Source: Bordetella parapertussis
Lineage (GTDB): Bacteria; Pseudomonadota; Gammaproteobacteria; Burkholderiales; Burkholderiaceae_B
DNA length: 7,208 nt
NCBI GenBank assembly: GCA_945903445.1
Contig: CAMDNZ010000084.1
Span: 1 to 7,208 of the forward strand
Direction of reading: 5' to 3'
Positions 5,375 to 7,208 of this stretch are shown here, piece after piece. Positions within the stretch are counted from its first letter, which is position 1. The number at the start of each line of letters is the position of its first letter. The notes below the pieces were generated by a model. It was not told the origin of the DNA and searched no databases. It worked only from the letters and a program-made list of their open reading frames with translations. The position numbers and the translations under genes were made by a program.

Positions 5375-6427
5375 TTGAAAAGCGATCATGATTGCTTCTA
5401 CGCTTATATGGGTATTTTATCGATCAAGAAAAGCGTTGTTGAATTCTTAATAATAATTAAATTTCTAGTATGGCTATCACGCCGTATAAATCCAAAATTC
5501 AATTTTTTTTTGAGAAAAAATAAAGACACGCTTGATTACATGCGTGACACTTTTGGAGTCGATCCACTCATAAAAAGAGAGGTCGAGGAAAATCTGCGAG
5601 AATTTTTAGTCCAGCAGGCCGCGTGGTGCAACGATGCAAGTTTTTCAGTACGATTTCCATATAGAGAGTTAGGTCTGCCGCAAGCGTTCTTTCTGCAAAA
5701 ATTGACTGAGCATAAGGGAGCGACTTACCTGACTGGACCTCGATATGTGAACGGAGATATCACCCGACCGTTCATCGAGTTGGTTGCCAGTTCCCGGCCT
5801 CTCGGTAAAAATGCGGCGAGTGAGATATTCGATGTATGGCGGCCTCTAGGAGCGCAATCAATTCGAGTCCTTCATAGGGCGGGAAATCCGACACCTGGAA
5901 TTATCGATCAATCGATCTACGCCCGGGCAGTACCCAAAGACTTTGCACAGCTCACTCATAAGCTGAACTGTAAACTGATTATAGGAACCGGGGCCGATCT
6001 GGAATGGTGTCTCAACGCCATGAACGTAGCCTACGATGCCACGTACAAAAAGTTTCCTGGTTTAAGTACTGAAGCCTCCTGTTCCGATGAAGAGGATATC
6101 CTTGACGCATTGACTGGCGGAAATTTATTTATTATTTTGCAAAGTGGACATCGCGCTGGATTTATAATATGCGAAAATAAAAGGCGTGATTTTTTTACCG
6201 GAAACTGGATTTTGGATGAGGTTGTTCTTCCGGATTTCAGAGGGCAGGGACTTGCGGCGGCTGCACAAATCGAGCTCCTAAAGAATTTTTATTTACTAGA
6301 TCAAAAACATGCTCTCCTCGGAACCATCGTTTCGGGGAATTTCCCTTCGAGGCGTGCCGCGGCCTCCGCTGGCAGAGTAAGCGTGCTCGACTACGTGTTT
6401 ATGTCCCCTGAGACATTTCGTGAGTAA
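5375..6427 (+). CDS. GNAT-fold acyltransferase-like protein of unknown function, AT-rich, probably acquired
   Basis: I do not recognise the family beyond its C-terminal fold. The full frame from TTG 5375 has 350 residues. Residues about 20-34 are strongly hydrophobic (SVVEFLIIIKFLVWL), followed by a basic stretch rich in R and K (36-50), suggesting a membrane anchor or amphipathic helix. Residues about 245-340 look like a GNAT acyl-CoA-binding core: strand LFIILQSG, then DEVVLPDFRGQGLAAAAQ, with the R/QxxGxG/A pyrophosphate loop at RGQGLA (289-294), and a motif-B-like segment GTIVSGNFPSRRAAASAGRV (316-334). The middle (70-240) is unassigned. The start is uncertain: TTG 5375 has only AGG 4 bases upstream, while ATG 5408 and ATG 5540 (295 residues, without the hydrophobic part) are alternatives. 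Bases 5401-5520 are 27% GC (32 of 120), against 62% in 2401-2520 of the first Bug gene. The gene stands alone, flanked by direct repeats. Confidence 0.75.
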   Translation: MKSDHDCFYAYMGILSIKKSVVEFLIIIKFLVWLSRRINPKFNFFLRKNKDTLDYMRDTFGVDPLIKREVEENLREFLVQQAAWCNDASFSVRFPYRELGLPQAFFLQKLTEHKGATYLTGPRYVNGDITRPFIELVASSRPLGKNAASEIFDVWRPLGAQSIRVLHRAGNPTPGIIDQSIYARAVPKDFAQLTHKLNCKLIIGTGADLEWCLNAMNVAYDATYKKFPGLSTEASCSDEEDILDALTGGNLFIILQSGHRAGFIICENKRRDFFTGNWILDEVVLPDFRGQGLAAAAQIELLKNFYLLDQKHALLGTIVSGNFPSRRAAASAGRVSVLDYVFMSPETFRE

Positions 6428-6498
6428 TGTTGATCGTCGATTGCCGCGGATTGATGTGTTTTTCTCTGCAAGGGCGTTGCTCATGATCTGCGGTAGAT

Positions 6499-6525
6499 CT
6501 CCTAAGACCTGCTTTCGTATCGCTT
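6499..6525 (+). repeat. Right copy of the imperfect 27-bp direct repeat
   Basis: Same orientation as 5188-5214, with 24 of 27 bases identical. It lies 74 bases before the acyl-CoA dehydrogenase start and marks the return to GC-rich sequence. Confidence 0.7.
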
Positions 6526-6538
6526 GAAGCCCCGGTTC

Positions 6539-6571
6539 CGCAATTCGGTATTGCGAGGCGTGCGAACGCAA
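6539..6571 (+). promoter_or_regulatory. Alternating inverted repeats in the acyl-CoA dehydrogenase leader
   Basis: CGCAAT (6539-6544) pairs with ATTGCG (6550-6555) across 5 bases. TTGCG (6551-6555) can instead pair with CGCAA (6567-6571). TGCGAACGCA (6561-6570) is itself a short dyad. The arms are mutually exclusive, so the region could be an operator array or a switching leader structure. Confidence 0.35.
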
Positions 6572-6587
6572 GGCTAGATTGCAGAAC

Positions 6588-6593
6588 AAGGAG
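6588..6593 (+). promoter_or_regulatory. Ribosome-binding site of the acyl-CoA dehydrogenase gene
   Basis: AAGGAG is a near-perfect Shine-Dalgarno with 6-base spacing to ATG 6600. It fixes the start of a gene that is open to the window edge. Confidence 0.8.
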
Positions 6594-6599
6594 ACAAGC

Positions 6600-7208
6600 A
6601 TGAACCTGACGTGGACCCAAGAGGAGCGCGACTTCCGGGATTCGGTGCGAGCATTCATGCAAACGCATCTGCCGCAGGACATTCGCCAAAAAACGATCAA
6701 ACATCAACGGCTGGCACGCGAAGATTACGTGCGCTGGCACCGCATTCTGGCCGAGCAGGGCTGGGGTGCGCCCGGATGGCCGGTGCAGTATGGCGGAACG
6801 GGTTGGAACAACTTGCAGCGGCTGGTGTTCGAAATCGAGAGCTATCGTGCAGGCGCGCCGCGTTTGCTGCCGTTCGGTTTGAGCATGTTGGGACCTGTGC
6901 TGATGCGCTTTGGCAGCGACGAGCAGCGCGCTCGCTTGCTCCCCCGAATGCTGACCGTCGAAGACTGGTGGTGCCAGGGATATTCGGAGCCGGGATCGGG
7001 CTCCGATCTCGCATCCCTTAAGACTCGGGCCGAGCGCGCCGGCGATCATTACGTGGTCAACGGCCAGAAGACCTGGACCACCTTGGCGCAACACGCCGAC
7101 TGGATTTTCTGCCTGGTGCGAACCGATCCGCAGGCCAAGGCTCAGCGCGGCATCTCGGTGTTGCTGATCGACATGCGTTCGCCGGGCGCCACGGTGCGTC
7201 CCATCAAG
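6600..7208 (+). CDS. Acyl-CoA dehydrogenase, PimC-like large-subunit type (3' end beyond window)
   Basis: A flavin-dependent alpha,beta-dehydrogenase of acyl-CoA thioesters; 203 codons are visible, open to the edge, roughly half of a normal 380-400-residue protein. Order seen: the N-terminal helical domain from MNLTWTQEERDFRDSVRAF, WGAPGWPVQYGGTGWN (55-70), then APRLLPFGLSMLGPVL, and the start of the beta domain with WWCQGYSEPGSGSDLASLKT (123-142), which carries the family signature, and VVNGQKTWTT (152-161) near the flavin. The phrases ARxDYxRWHRIL, DWWCQGYSEPGSGSDLASLKT and QKTWTT match, from memory, the group annotated as pimeloyl-CoA dehydrogenase large subunit (PimC) and heteromeric ACADs, so a small-subunit partner may follow downstream. 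The catalytic base lies beyond the window. The start is fixed by AAGGAG. The actual substrate is unknown; an enzyme of this type would work in sequence with an SDR such as the one at 123-953. Confidence 0.92.
   Translation, partial: MNLTWTQEERDFRDSVRAFMQTHLPQDIRQKTIKHQRLAREDYVRWHRILAEQGWGAPGWPVQYGGTGWNNLQRLVFEIESYRAGAPRLLPFGLSMLGPVLMRFGSDEQRARLLPRMLTVEDWWCQGYSEPGSGSDLASLKTRAERAGDHYVVNGQKTWTTLAQHADWIFCLVRTDPQAKAQRGISVLLIDMRSPGATVRPIK

Larger units (their letters stand above)
6428..6599 (+). promoter_or_regulatory. Leader and promoter region of the acyl-CoA dehydrogenase
   Basis: This 172-bp gap follows the GNAT stop. It contains a TTTTT run near 6460 without a good preceding hairpin, the right copy of the 27-bp repeat, a set of alternating inverted repeats (6539-6571) and a strong ribosome-binding site. 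The acyl-CoA dehydrogenase promoter probably lies here, but I cannot fix a -35/-10 pair. Confidence 0.4.

Noticed and set aside
6428..6470. Intrinsic terminator after the GNAT gene
   Set aside because: A five-T run is present but no stable hairpin directly precedes it.
1..7208. CRISPR array, tRNA or rRNA genes
   Set aside because: No regularly spaced repeats, cloverleaf pattern or rRNA-like stretches were seen on either strand.

Overview
The window looks like chromosomal DNA of a GC-rich betaproteobacterium, probably a Burkholderiales member of the Alcaligenaceae type (Bordetella/Achromobacter/Pigmentiphaga-like). The grounds are two Bug/TctC-type periplasmic receptor genes within 3 kb, an IS481-family element end, and the mix of LysR, SDR and acyl-CoA dehydrogenase genes. 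The taxon is inferred from gene content, not from a marker gene.

Layout: (1) Bases 1-146 are one end of an IS481-family insertion sequence, with the first 25 codons of its transposase on the minus strand. (2) The IS has landed in the 3' end of an SDR oxidoreductase gene (minus, 123-953). The last seven residues and the stop codon of that protein are supplied by the IS terminal repeat, so its native C-terminal tail is missing. (3) A LysR-type regulator (plus, 1067-1975) is divergent from the SDR gene across a 113-bp gap that contains a run of nine C. (4) Downstream on the same strand is a Bug-type receptor (2158-3144), with a perfect palindrome in its upstream region. (5) Converging on it is a minus-strand pair with a 32-bp gap: a second Bug receptor (5084 to 4110) followed by a nitronate monooxygenase-like flavoprotein (4077 to 3238). 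(6) An AT-rich, foreign-looking island carries one GNAT-fold protein of unknown function (5375-6427). It is bracketed by an imperfect 27-bp direct repeat (5188-5214 and 6499-6525). (7) An acyl-CoA dehydrogenase gene (plus, from 6600) runs off the right edge and resembles PimC-like large subunits.

Together, the GC-rich genes look like a catabolic neighbourhood. Two secreted receptors capture a carboxylate-type substrate, a LysR protein probably controls expression, and SDR and acyl-CoA dehydrogenase enzymes carry out beta-oxidation-like steps on a CoA thioester, with a flavin-dependent monooxygenase as an accessory step. The substrate cannot be read from the sequence. Two events have remodelled the locus: the IS481 insertion that clipped the SDR, and the acquisition of the AT-rich GNAT gene between what were probably once directly divergent genes (Bug receptor and acyl-CoA dehydrogenase). 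No RNA genes, CRISPR array or complete mobile element are visible.
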